Assembly (NCBI GenBank): GCA_021793175.1
Contig: JAJYTH010000018.1
Coordinates: 1 to 43,657, forward strand
Direction of reading: 5' to 3'
Origin: Actinomycetes bacterium
GTDB lineage: Bacteria > Actinomycetota > Actinomycetes > Mycobacteriales > Pseudonocardiaceae
Length of the DNA: 43,657 nucleotides
The translations under genes were made by a program, and so were the position numbers. Below the pieces are notes generated by a model that saw only the letters and a program-made list of their open reading frames with translations, did not search any database and was not told the origin of the DNA. Of the stretch, positions 16,710 through 25,055 are shown in pieces; positions within the stretch are counted from its first letter, which is position 1, and every line of letters begins with the position of its first letter.

Positions 16710-18029
16710 TCAGTGCCCGAGGTCCAAATCGCCGAGGTTCGAGGTCCCGGAGAGCAGGTCCTCACCCGTCTCAGCGACATTGCCCAGCGGGCTGCCACTG
16801 ACCGTGTCGGCCACCTGGTCGACACCCGTCTCCAGGTCGCGCTCGATCCCTTCGGTGGTGTGCGGCAGCGGGTTCGCCACCGGCAGCTCCGGCAGCTCTC
16901 CGGGCAGCTCTCCAGGCAACTCGCCGGGCAGGGTCGAGCCGAGCTGGTCGGACACCGAAGCCAGGTTGTCGCGCACCCCGGAGGTCAGGTCCTCCACCGT
17001 GCCGCCCACGTCCAACGCGCCGGTGTCGAGCTCGGTCATCCGCGCCGATTCGTCAGCCTCGGGCACGGAACCCGGCTCTTCGGACAACACCTGTTCGTCC
17101 ACGGCCGGAGCACCGGCCGGGGCCGACGGCACCTGGTCTGGCATCCCGACGGAGACATCGACCGAGTCCCGGCCCAGCGTGTCGGTGGACAGCCGCTCGA
17201 CGGCGGAGAGAGCGTCGTCGGGCAGAGCGGCGCCGCCGGAAGCCACGTAGGTGGCGACCGTACCGGCCGCGGTCTCAGCGCCGCGCGTGAGCGCTTCGGT
17301 GTCCAAGGTGTCGGTCTGGACGTCCACCGCGCCCATGTCGAGACCGTTGAGGATCGGGGCGCCCGAGAACTCGAAGCCGTAGGCGCCGAACTGCGTCTCC
17401 TGCGAGCCCCCCACGACCAGCTCGCCGTCGGACACGGCAGTGGTGGTCTCGGCGCTGAACGAGTCGGTGCGGAAGCCCACGCCGCCGCCGAACCCGTCCG
17501 AACCACCCGTGCCGAACAGTGCGACGTCCAGGTGCTCGGAGTCGACGAACCCCTGGCCCGACACGGCGTCCTGGCCGAGGCTGCCGCCGACGGTGAGCCC
17601 TGCGGCCTCCGAGGACAGGGTGGTCGTGCCCAGGTCCTCACCGCCGTCGGCCCTACCGGCGTCGATGCTGCCGAGGCCCACGGACTCGGTCACGCCCTTG
17701 AGCTGTTCGATGGCGCCGGCCAGGTCGTTGGACAGCCCCGCCAGGTCACCGGAGAGAGCCGACTCGGGGTTGGCGAGGTCGCCCCGGCCCAGCAGCTCAC
17801 CGGAGTCCGCGACGAACAGGAGCACGTCCTGCACGTCCTCGGCCGTGATGTCACCCAGGCCCGCCGACTGCAGCCCCCCGGCCGGGTCCTGCGCGAAAGC
17901 CTCACGGGCGGACGCGTCGGTCAGCAGGTTCATCACGAAGTCGTACAGCGTCTGCTCCTGCGGAACGGCATCCGCGAGATCGGAAACGGTGGACTCAGGC
18001 TGAGGTCCCGTCTCCCCCTGTTCCTGCAT
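16710..18029 (-). CDS. iniB: IniB-like acidic repeat protein with IniB N-terminal domain
   Basis: I use ATG 18029; a TTG directly before it (18032) is equally spaced from the AGGAG site. The 439-aa product opens with a compact helical domain near residues 25-75 (LYDFVMNLLTDASAREAFAQ, GDITAEDVQDVLLFV) that is characteristic of IniB-type proteins. The rest is a low-complexity acidic Gly/Ser/Thr/Asp/Val-rich chain with little predicted structure, including an LPGE tandem repeat near residues 367-383. There is no obvious signal peptide. Mycobacterial IniB is a Gly/Ala-rich protein of unknown function induced by cell-wall inhibitors, and this one has the same genomic order before iniA and iniC. 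Role unknown; scaffold or cargo are guesses. Confidence 0.83.
   Translation of the reverse strand: MQEQGETGPQPESTVSDLADAVPQEQTLYDFVMNLLTDASAREAFAQDPAGGLQSAGLGDITAEDVQDVLLFVADSGELLGRGDLANPESALSGDLAGLSNDLAGAIEQLKGVTESVGLGSIDAGRADGGEDLGTTTLSSEAAGLTVGGSLGQDAVSGQGFVDSEHLDVALFGTGGSDGFGGGVGFRTDSFSAETTTAVSDGELVVGGSQETQFGAYGFEFSGAPILNGLDMGAVDVQTDTLDTEALTRGAETAAGTVATYVASGGAALPDDALSAVERLSTDTLGRDSVDVSVGMPDQVPSAPAGAPAVDEQVLSEEPGSVPEADESARMTELDTGALDVGGTVEDLTSGVRDNLASVSDQLGSTLPGELPGELPGELPELPVANPLPHTTEGIERDLETGVDQVADTVSGSPLGNVAETGEDLLSGTSNLGDLDLGH
16882..16930 (-). repeat. 12-bp tandem repeat inside iniB
   Basis: On the plus strand the unit GGCAGCTCTCCG recurs at 16891, 16903 and 16915 with one to three changes, preceded by a shortened nine-base copy at 16882. 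In protein it encodes repeats of L-P-G-E. In-frame repeat units of this kind are prone to length variation between strains. Confidence 0.8.
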
Positions 18030-18162
18030 CAAGGTTTTTTCTCCTCACTAAGGGCGTTCGTCCGGGCGTGCGCCCGTCTTCCGCCCGTCTGTCCGTTGTC
18101 GAAAGTTCATCGCCGCGCGACGGCGAGCCCGACGCTAGGGACGACACCGCCACGAGGGCATC

Positions 18163-18220
18163 GGGGAAGAGCCCGAGTTCTTCCCCTCGCGGAACGGAGC
18201 ACGCGTTAGGGGTTTAGGGG
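18163..18220. promoter_or_regulatory. divergent control region of iniB and hsp70-like/iniR
   Basis: The 319-base space between the two divergent starts holds a perfect palindrome GGGGAAGA-N8-TCTTCCCC (18163-18186) and, 20 bases on, two direct copies of TTAGGGG (18206-18212 and 18214-18220). MalT-type activators bind short G-rich asymmetric sites in direct or inverted pairs, so both are candidate sites for the regulator encoded at 19665. A separate hairpin, TCGGCCGG (18291-18298) with CCGGCCGA (18308-18315), lies in the leader of the rightward gene. Assignment is by position and shape only. Confidence 0.5.
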
Positions 18221-18348
18221 ATCGACCGAACAGCCGATTCGGGGATGTCATTCGGACGTATGACTTTGATACGAAAGGATGCACCCGTGTTCGGCCGGGG
18301 TGTTCCGCCGGCCGAGACCGCCGCGACCATCGTGAGGAAGCGTTACGT

Positions 18349-19665
18349 ATGCGCTATGTCCTGGGGATACATCTCGGCGCGACCCGTGTGAGTGCAGCCG
18401 TGTGTCGATATCGCCGAGGCCGGTGGGAGCAGGCCGAGGTGGTCCCCATCGGGGCCACCGCCCCCTGGACCGAATCCGTACTGCACGTGTCCGCCCAGGG
18501 TGACCTTCTCGTGGGGGGAGCCGCTCTGCGACACGTCGCCACAGAACCCGAACGGGTGGCCAGGGCTCCGTTGCACCGCACCGGCGATCCGGTGCCGTTC
18601 GTGCTCGGGGACGCCACCTACCCCGCCGAGACCCTGGCGGCCGGAATGATCGGGTGGGTGGTCGACCGCGTCGCCGAAGCCGAGGCCGCCCACGCCGAAC
18701 GCATCGTCGTGACACACCCGCCGGGCTGGTCGGCCTATCGCAGAGGACTGTTGCACCAGGCGCTCGACGCCGCCGAACTCCCCGGTGTGTTGGCCCTGCC
18801 CAGTCCGGTCGCGGCGGCCGAGGCCCACCTCGCGCGGGAGGGAACCGAGGACATCGAGCCGGGACGACTGCTGGCGGTGTGCCTCATCGGCGGCGTGCAT
18901 GTCGAGACCGCACTGCTGCGCAGGTCGGCGACCGGGTTCGAGTTGCTGGCGCACGACGAGTCCGACGAGCACGAAGCGGGCTGCCGACTCGACGACCTGT
19001 TGGTGCAGCACGTCGTGGAACGCACCGAGGCCGACATCGGCGATCCGCTCACGATGAGTCGGCTGCGCGCGGCGTGTGTCGCCGCGAAGGAGCGGCTGTC
19101 GACGATGACGGAGGTGTTCGTCACCGACACCGTGTCGGTGACCCGCCAAGAACTCGAAGGGCTGGCCAGACCGGTACTGGGCACCGCAATCGAGAAGTTG
19201 CGACGCCTGGTCTCCAGAACCCCTTCCGAGCAATTGGTCGCCGCCCTGTTGGCCGGAGGGAGCGCGCGCATTCCGCTCGCCGCCACGTTGGCCCGCACCA
19301 TGCTCCCGTGCCCCGTGGTGCTCGACGACGATCCCGGCACGGCTCTGTGCAAAGGCGCGGCACTGTCGGCACGTCCGAGGCCCCGCCCCACCCAGAACAA
19401 CGGGAACCCGGTGCCCGAAATGGACTCAGTGGATGTATCGGACACAGTGGACGCGGTGATCCCGGCGGAAACCGTGGGCGCACTGGCCGGCGCTCGCGCG
19501 CTCGACACGCCCGCGGGCTACGGTCCGGATCTGCCCGCGGGCGAGGACGAGGAACCCCCACCACAACGACCTCCCGTGAGGATCACGCCGCTGAAGCCGC
19601 CTCGTCGCCGGTTCTCGTTGGCCCGCAGGAGCAACTCGACCACCGACCGAGACGAGGAGCGTTGA
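18349..19665 (+). CDS. Hsp70-like protein with degenerate ATPase motifs
   Basis: The 438-aa product starts at ATG 18349 (GAGGAAG nine bases upstream) and follows the actin/Hsp70 fold: phosphate-1 region VLGIHLGATRVSAAV, connect region VVTHPPGWS, phosphate-2 region VCLIGGVHVETAL, and adenosine motif LLAGGSARIP. In Hsp70 proteins the first reads IDLGTT and the second DLGGGTFD; here the catalytic Asp residues are replaced (His in the first, Cys and Val in the second). ATP binding may remain but hydrolysis is doubtful. The substrate-binding domain is absent; residues after about 345 form an acidic, then Pro/Arg-rich tail. The gene overlaps the MalT-like regulator gene as TGATG, so the two proteins are probably made together and may interact. 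Confidence 0.8.
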   Translation: MRYVLGIHLGATRVSAAVCRYRRGRWEQAEVVPIGATAPWTESVLHVSAQGDLLVGGAALRHVATEPERVARAPLHRTGDPVPFVLGDATYPAETLAAGMIGWVVDRVAEAEAAHAERIVVTHPPGWSAYRRGLLHQALDAAELPGVLALPSPVAAAEAHLAREGTEDIEPGRLLAVCLIGGVHVETALLRRSATGFELLAHDESDEHEAGCRLDDLLVQHVVERTEADIGDPLTMSRLRAACVAAKERLSTMTEVFVTDTVSVTRQELEGLARPVLGTAIEKLRRLVSRTPSEQLVAALLAGGSARIPLAATLARTMLPCPVVLDDDPGTALCKGAALSARPRPRPTQNNGNPVPEMDSVDVSDTVDAVIPAETVGALAGARALDTPAGYGPDLPAGEDEEPPPQRPPVRITPLKPPRRRFSLARRSNSTTDRDEER

Positions 19666-22181
19666 TGCCGCGTACGGCCACCGACGTCGCCATACCACCC
19701 CGCGCTGTCCCGCGACTGCCGCATCACTCCTTCCCGACCTCGAAACCACTTCTCGACGAGCCAACGCGTGAGCTGTGCACGAACATCGCCCAAGGCGCGC
19801 TCGCACCCGCGCGACTGGCCGTCGTCGCGCCCGGCGGGCACGGCAAGACCGCCGTGCTACACCACCTCGCGCGCCGCTGTGAGCAGCACGGGACCGGCGT
19901 GGTGTGGTTCGGTCGGCACGACGGCGACACCACTGATCTCGTGTTGGTCGACGACGCCCACGACCTCACCGACGCCGACCTGGCCGAGCTGCGGAGGCTG
20001 GCCGACAACGAGGCCACGGGACTGGTGGTCGCCGCCCGGCCGTGGCCTCGCCCCGCGACGTTGAACACCGTGCTGTCCCGCCTCCGCGGACAAGTGGTGC
20101 TGCGGCCTCTCGACCACCGCAGGATCGCGGCTCTGCTGGGGCGTGAACGCGCCGCGCTGGCCGAGTTCGTGCACGCCCAGACACTGGGAATACCCGGATT
20201 CGCCGTGCGGCTCGCGGCCGCGCTCGGCAAGACCGGGGACAACACCCCGCCGAGCCGGGACTCGGCGAACCTACCCGAGTCCGTGCTCGCGGAGTTCCGC
20301 CCCGACCTCGACGGGCTCGCTCCGGAGACGCTGTCGCTGCTGCTCGCGGCCCTGTCGGGAGCCGGTCCCGACGTCGACCTGCTGGCCGGCCTGCTCGACA
20401 CGGACCGCCACGGTGTCGCCCGTGCCATCGACGCGGCCAGGGCCTGCGGCCTGTTGACCCATGACGGCACCCCGCTGCCCCTGGTGGCCCACGCGGTGAA
20501 AGCCCTGGTGCCCAACGAGCAACGGCTGGAAGTGTCGCAACGGTTAGTCCGGTTGCAACTCGACCGGGAAGGTCCCGTGCTCAACCTCGTACTCCCGCTA
20601 TTGGACAGCGGCCTCAGCGGCACCGAACCCGCCGAGGCGTTCGAGGCAGCCGCCGACGAAGCCGCCGAGTCGGACCCGGCGCTCGCCGCGAAGCTGTACT
20701 CGGCAGCGGCTGCCGCGGGGCGGTCGGAACGGGCATTAGGCCATCGTTGGGCCGAGGCCGCCGCGCGCTCGGGAGAGCTGGACACCGCTTTGCGCCTGGC
20801 GGACCAGGTGATCACCGATCCCGACGCCGACGACCGTTCCGGTGCCGCCGACACCGCCGCCACCGCTTGCGTCCACAAAGGCCAGTTGGAGCGGGCCGGA
20901 GAGCTGTACCTGTGGGCGGACACCCGGCAGGCCCGGATGCATGCCGCACTGCTCGCGGTTCAGCGGGGCAGGCTCACCGAAGCCGAGAGCCTGCTGGAGT
21001 CCCCGTCCTCCGATGCTCCTCCCACCCTGTTCGCGGGGGCGATGTCGGCGTTGGTCCGTGGCCTGACCCAGTCGGTGACCGAAGACCCGGCGACTGCTTT
21101 GTCCACATTGGCCGAGTCCGCCGAGATGCTGGAACCCGTGGGCCGCTCGCTCTTCCTCCCCGACACCCCCGCCGCTGTCGGTGCCCTGGTCGGAATGCAC
21201 TGTGGCGAACTGTCCCTTGCCCAGACACTGCTGGAACGCGCCATCGCCGCCGAGGTCGGAGGCCACGCCGGGCGCACCCGGCACCTTCTGCTGTCGGCCT
21301 GGATCGCCATGTTGAAGGGCGACACCGACACGGCGACACGCACACTTCGGGCGGCGGGTGACCGGCTGTGTCCTCGCGATCGGCTATTCGCCGTCGCTCT
21401 CCGGGCCGGGGTGGCCCGCCGCGCCGGTGACCTGGCCGGCCTGCGCGCGCTCTGGACCGAGGCCCGCGAAACCGTCATCCGATTCCGGGTGGACCTGTTC
21501 ACGATCATGCCGTTCGGTGAACTCGCGATCGTAGCGGCGAGGCTGGGGGAACGGGACCGGGTCACCCATCACCTCGGCCGGGCACGAACACTGTTGCACT
21601 CTCTCGGCGACCCTCCACTGTGGTCGGCTTCGGTGCATTGGTCCGGTCTACACGCCGCGGTCACGGCCGACCGCAAGGACGAGGCCGCCGAACACGCGAA
21701 AGCCCTGGCCCGCTGGGAAGGACACAGCACCTTCCACGAGGCACTCGCCGAGACGGCCACCTGCTGGCTCGACCTCCTCGGCGGGAAAGTCCACCCCGCG
21801 CACGTGGAAGCGGTGGCCAGACGCCTGCACGCCACCGGACTGCGCTGGGACGCGGCCCGCCTGGCGGGACGAGCCGCTATCCGCACCACCGACCGGGCCG
21901 CCATGGTGGCGTTGTTGGAATGCGCACGAACGTTGCAGGGCTCCTCCTCGCCCAACGACACGCAACCGACCACCTCACCGGACGTGGACGTCCTCAGCGA
22001 ACGGGAACGCCAGGTGGCCGAACTGGTGGTCTCCGGTCTGACCTACCGGCAGGTCGGCGACCGGCTGTTCATCTCCGCCAAAACCGTCGAACACCACATG
22101 GCACGCATGCGGCAGCGACTCGGCGCCACCAGCAGGCCCGACCTGCTGGCCCGGTTGCGCACACTCGTCACGACTAGTTGA
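19665..22181 (+). CDS. iniR: MalT/LuxR-type large ATP-binding regulator, IniR-like
   Basis: ATG 19665 overlaps the preceding stop (TGATG). The 838-aa protein has a signalling ATPase at the N-terminus: Walker A PGGHGKT at 56-62 and Walker B LVLVDDAHDL at about 92-101. A long helical repeat region follows, about residues 330-740, of TPR type (ELDTALRLADQVITD, GQLERAGELYLWA). The C-terminal LuxR helix-turn-helix spans about 776-832 (LSERERQVAELVVSGLTYRQ, then ISAKTVEHHMARMRQRLG). This is the STAND/MalT architecture, in which a ligand bound by the helical repeats triggers oligomerisation on DNA. Mycobacterial IniR (Rv0339c, about 832 aa) has this size and family and activates iniBAC. Position next to iniBAC makes orthology likely; the ligand here is unknown. 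Confidence 0.82.
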   Translation: MPRTATDVAIPPRAVPRLPHHSFPTSKPLLDEPTRELCTNIAQGALAPARLAVVAPGGHGKTAVLHHLARRCEQHGTGVVWFGRHDGDTTDLVLVDDAHDLTDADLAELRRLADNEATGLVVAARPWPRPATLNTVLSRLRGQVVLRPLDHRRIAALLGRERAALAEFVHAQTLGIPGFAVRLAAALGKTGDNTPPSRDSANLPESVLAEFRPDLDGLAPETLSLLLAALSGAGPDVDLLAGLLDTDRHGVARAIDAARACGLLTHDGTPLPLVAHAVKALVPNEQRLEVSQRLVRLQLDREGPVLNLVLPLLDSGLSGTEPAEAFEAAADEAAESDPALAAKLYSAAAAAGRSERALGHRWAEAAARSGELDTALRLADQVITDPDADDRSGAADTAATACVHKGQLERAGELYLWADTRQARMHAALLAVQRGRLTEAESLLESPSSDAPPTLFAGAMSALVRGLTQSVTEDPATALSTLAESAEMLEPVGRSLFLPDTPAAVGALVGMHCGELSLAQTLLERAIAAEVGGHAGRTRHLLLSAWIAMLKGDTDTATRTLRAAGDRLCPRDRLFAVALRAGVARRAGDLAGLRALWTEARETVIRFRVDLFTIMPFGELAIVAARLGERDRVTHHLGRARTLLHSLGDPPLWSASVHWSGLHAAVTADRKDEAAEHAKALARWEGHSTFHEALAETATCWLDLLGGKVHPAHVEAVARRLHATGLRWDAARLAGRAAIRTTDRAAMVALLECARTLQGSSSPNDTQPTTSPDVDVLSERERQVAELVVSGLTYRQVGDRLFISAKTVEHHMARMRQRLGATSRPDLLARLRTLVTTS

Positions 22182-24714
22182 CACGCCGGTCGAAAGCCCG
22201 GTTGCTCGCCGCCCGCCATTCGACGTAGCCGCCCTGGAAGTCGTTCCTGCGCCCGCCGGCCACGGAATACTCGCTGGACGTGGGGTATCCGAGATACGAA
22301 CGTTCCCACCCCAGCGCCGCCCAGTGCCGGCGGATCGCGCCGTACACGGCGTGCGCTCCGGTCTCCGGCGTCCAGTACACGGACGCGGTCCGCGTGTAGG
22401 GGGCGCCGAGGAAATGGTTGAACCGCCCCCGGCCGTCGGGAGTCACGACCTGGTCCGTGGTGGGCGGGCCGAACCGCTCGTGCCCACCGGATTCCAGGTA
22501 CTTCTCCGCGATCGGGCCGTGGACCTCGTGCGTGCCCGTCCTCGGCGACCAGTACAACAACCCGTCGGCGTGTTCCCGGTAGTACACGTCGGCGTCGATC
22601 ACCACCGGCCCGGCCGGGGCCCCCAGGACCTCCCGTAATTCCGGCTCGTTCTCGTACCGCTGTTCCACGGGCGTGGAGTACACCGCGGTGAAGGTGAACT
22701 CCTCGTCTGGCATCGTGAACGTGTGCGTCCGCTCCGCGGCACCGTTCTCCCATTCGGAGAACACCGACTCCCCGTCGGTGGCCGTGCCCGCGGCGCCCAC
22801 ACCCACCGTGGCGCCCGCGGTGACCATGGCGGTGCTGCCCCTGTCGGAGGTGTCGCCGTCCCCTTCGCTCGCGATCTCCACGGCGGCGGGGACGTTGCTC
22901 GACAACGTCAGCCGATGCTCCCTCGGCCTCGCCTCGTAGGTGTAGAAGCTGGACACGCCTTCGCTGTCCGTGGCCGTGGCCGTCAGTTCCATGTGCGAGT
23001 CGGGATGGTCGGTGAACGGCACGGAGAACCTCGCCCCCTCACCCGACTCCGAGGGATGGGAGTGGCATGTGGCGTCCTCTGGGCAGTGCACCACCGTGGC
23101 CTGCCAACTCACGTCGAGGCTTCCGTCCTCGACGTCCTCGGCCCGCACCCGCACCGACACCCTTTCGCCCACCGCGTAGGTGCGGTCCTCCTCCGCTCGG
23201 ACATGCAGCACCGGGGTGTGGTTACCCGGGACCACGGTGGCCTCGGCCGTCCCGCTCGCGCCGTCCGAGTCGGTGACCGTGAGCGTGGCGGTGAAACGTT
23301 CCTCGGCCTCGGCGTAGGTGCGCTGGACCCGCTTCCCCGTGTCGGAGGCCCCGTCCCCGAAGTCCCAGTGGTAGGTCAGGCGGTCGCCGTCGAAGTCGAA
23401 GGAGTCGGACCCGTCGAACGTCACCGTGCGGGTCTCCGGATCGGTTTCCAGACTCACCTTCGCGACGGGTCGCTGGTTACCGGCCGCGTACGTGAGCCGT
23501 TTCAACTTCCCCGAGCCGATGTCGGCGAACACGATGTCACCGTTTACCGCGGTGTCGAACTTCACCGGCCGCCCGATGTTCGTGCCGAGCGGAGGACTCT
23601 GTGGTGGCTGGGTGAGCTTGCCTTGCTCGTCGTAGCGAAGCGACCACAGCTTCTGGTGGGTGTAGTCACCGAAGAAATACGCGCCCCGGTACTCCTCCGG
23701 GTAACTGGTGCCCGTGTAGACGACACCGCCCGTGACACTGTTGGCCGCGTCGACACCTCGGCCGTGGCGGAACTGCACCAGTGGAGTCGTGTTCGGCGCG
23801 TCCTCGCATTCGGCCAACTCGCGGTAGCCGGGAGTGCGTTCGGTTCCCTCCCAGCACGGCCAGCCGTAGTCGCGGCCGGGCTGGACGAGATTGACCTCCT
23901 CCCACCGGTTCCACCCGACATCGCCGAGGATCGGCAGTCCGCTGCGAGGGTCGAGCGACAGTCGGAACGGGCTTCGGAACCCACTCGCGAAGATCTTGCT
24001 GCGGGCGGAGTCCGGGTCTGCCGGATCGTAGAACGGGTTCGTCGGCACGCCCTGCCCGTCGGCGGTGAGGTGCAGGATCTTGCCCTGCAACGCGTGCGGT
24101 TTCTGGGCCCTTAGAGCGAGCGAGTCCACCTCGGTGTAGCTCGCGACGTCACCGACCGACACCCAGAGTGTGTCGTCGGCGGCGGCCACGATGCCGGTGA
24201 TGCCGTGCACGTTGGTGTCTCCGGGCAACCGCAGCAGTTCCGTCTCGTTCGCCAGTCCCGTCGGCTCCGGGGAGCCCGTGACCTCCCAGCGCGCCAGGGT
24301 CAGGTCGTAGGAGTCGCCGAACGTGGGTACCGACCGCGCGAGGTAGATGTGGCGTGAAGTCTCGTAGTCGGGAGCGACCGCGAGGCCGACGAGTCCCATG
24401 TCCTGTTGCGACTCCACGGACAGGTTGCGCAGGACGCTACTGCGCCCGTCGGCCGATACCCAGGCGACCGTGCCCGCCTTGCCGGTGGTGAGGACGCTGC
24501 CGTCCGGCAGGTACGCGAAGTCGGTCAGGTCCCCAGGGGACTGTCCACTCGGCAATTCCCGCAATGCGAAACCCTCTGGCATTCGCGGTTCCTCGGCTAC
24601 AGCGGTGCCACCACTCACGGTCGCCGTCAGCACGGTGGTGAGGCTGGCCGCCAGCACCGTCGAGGTGACGAGGGCCGCCGAGCGCGCGAACAGACGGTTT
24701 TCACCAGACCACAT
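22174..24714 (-). CDS. secreted PQQ-type sugar dehydrogenase with PKD and LGFP modules
   Basis: The 846-aa protein has a Sec signal peptide (residues about 10-40, hydrophobic core AALVTSTVLAASLTTVL, cleavage near AVAEEP). Residues about 45-410 are a six-bladed glucose/sorbosone dehydrogenase domain with GLVGLAVAPDY, GKILHLTADG, IFASGFRSPFRLS and DVGWNRWEEVN, as in soluble PQQ glucose dehydrogenases. A PKD domain covers about 412-493 (DGSDSFDFDG, YHWDFGDG). Two further beta-rich segments follow, then LGFP-type repeats from about 690 (LLYWSPRTGTHEVHGPIAEK, ERFGPPTTDQ, SYLGYPTSSE). LGFP repeats in mycolate actinobacteria are thought to hold proteins in the cell wall. It would oxidise sugars outside the cell while wall-bound. 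Its 3' end overlaps that of the iniR-like gene by eight bases, tail to tail. Confidence 0.9.
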   Translation of the reverse strand: MWSGENRLFARSAALVTSTVLAASLTTVLTATVSGGTAVAEEPRMPEGFALRELPSGQSPGDLTDFAYLPDGSVLTTGKAGTVAWVSADGRSSVLRNLSVESQQDMGLVGLAVAPDYETSRHIYLARSVPTFGDSYDLTLARWEVTGSPEPTGLANETELLRLPGDTNVHGITGIVAAADDTLWVSVGDVASYTEVDSLALRAQKPHALQGKILHLTADGQGVPTNPFYDPADPDSARSKIFASGFRSPFRLSLDPRSGLPILGDVGWNRWEEVNLVQPGRDYGWPCWEGTERTPGYRELAECEDAPNTTPLVQFRHGRGVDAANSVTGGVVYTGTSYPEEYRGAYFFGDYTHQKLWSLRYDEQGKLTQPPQSPPLGTNIGRPVKFDTAVNGDIVFADIGSGKLKRLTYAAGNQRPVAKVSLETDPETRTVTFDGSDSFDFDGDRLTYHWDFGDGASDTGKRVQRTYAEAEERFTATLTVTDSDGASGTAEATVVPGNHTPVLHVRAEEDRTYAVGERVSVRVRAEDVEDGSLDVSWQATVVHCPEDATCHSHPSESGEGARFSVPFTDHPDSHMELTATATDSEGVSSFYTYEARPREHRLTLSSNVPAAVEIASEGDGDTSDRGSTAMVTAGATVGVGAAGTATDGESVFSEWENGAAERTHTFTMPDEEFTFTAVYSTPVEQRYENEPELREVLGAPAGPVVIDADVYYREHADGLLYWSPRTGTHEVHGPIAEKYLESGGHERFGPPTTDQVVTPDGRGRFNHFLGAPYTRTASVYWTPETGAHAVYGAIRRHWAALGWERSYLGYPTSSEYSVAGGRRNDFQGGYVEWRAASNRAFDRRVN

Positions 24715-24851
24715 ACCGTCACATTCGGCGGCGACGGCGAAGACGTTTCCGTTGACACGCCGTTCGAGCTAATTCCGGACCTCTTCGAGGGAAAGGTTAC
24801 GCACGTTCGGGCGGCTATCCGGCCGACCGGAGAGAACAACGGGGGACAATG

Positions 24852-24890
24852 CGAAACGCCGGGCGACCCGTCGTGGATCACCCGGCGTTT
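24852..24890 (-). terminator. terminator of tRNA-Ser(CGA)
   Basis: Reading leftward, AACGCCGGGTGATCC faces GGGTCGCCCGGCGTTT around a short loop, five bases after the tRNA 3' CCA. The stem core ACGCCGGGTGA matches the hairpin after the other serine tRNA at 3987-4018. Confidence 0.75.
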
Positions 24891-24897
24891 TCCGTGG

Positions 24898-24982
24898 CGG
24901 TAGCGGTGGGATTTGAACCCACGGACGGTCTCCCGTCACACGATTTCGAGTCGTGCTCCTTCGGCCGCTCGGACACGCTACC
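24898..24982 (-). tRNA. tRNA-Ser (anticodon CGA)
   Basis: The acceptor stem GGTAGCG (complement of 24976-24982) pairs with CGCTACC (complement of 24899-24905), with G73 and an encoded CCA at 24895-24897. The anticodon arm CACGA-CTCGAAA-TCGTG gives CGA. A long variable arm and T arm GGGTTCAAATCCC are present. The encoded CCA distinguishes it from tRNA-Ser(GGA) at 3890. Confidence 0.97.
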
Positions 24983-25055
24983 GCCAGATACGATACTGCA
25001 TCGCCTCAGCGCGCCGACGACGGGTCCGCCGAAGTACCTCGGCCCTCCCGGCCCA

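Noticed and set aside
18654..19664. Upstream extension of the MalT-like regulator frame
   Set aside because: It overlaps the Hsp70-like gene entirely and reads as Arg-rich filler; the TGATG overlap fixes the start at 19665.
22723..24114. A 463-codon plus-strand frame antisense to the sugar dehydrogenase
   Set aside because: No domain or signal is visible, and the minus-strand gene has signal peptide, catalytic and repeat motifs.
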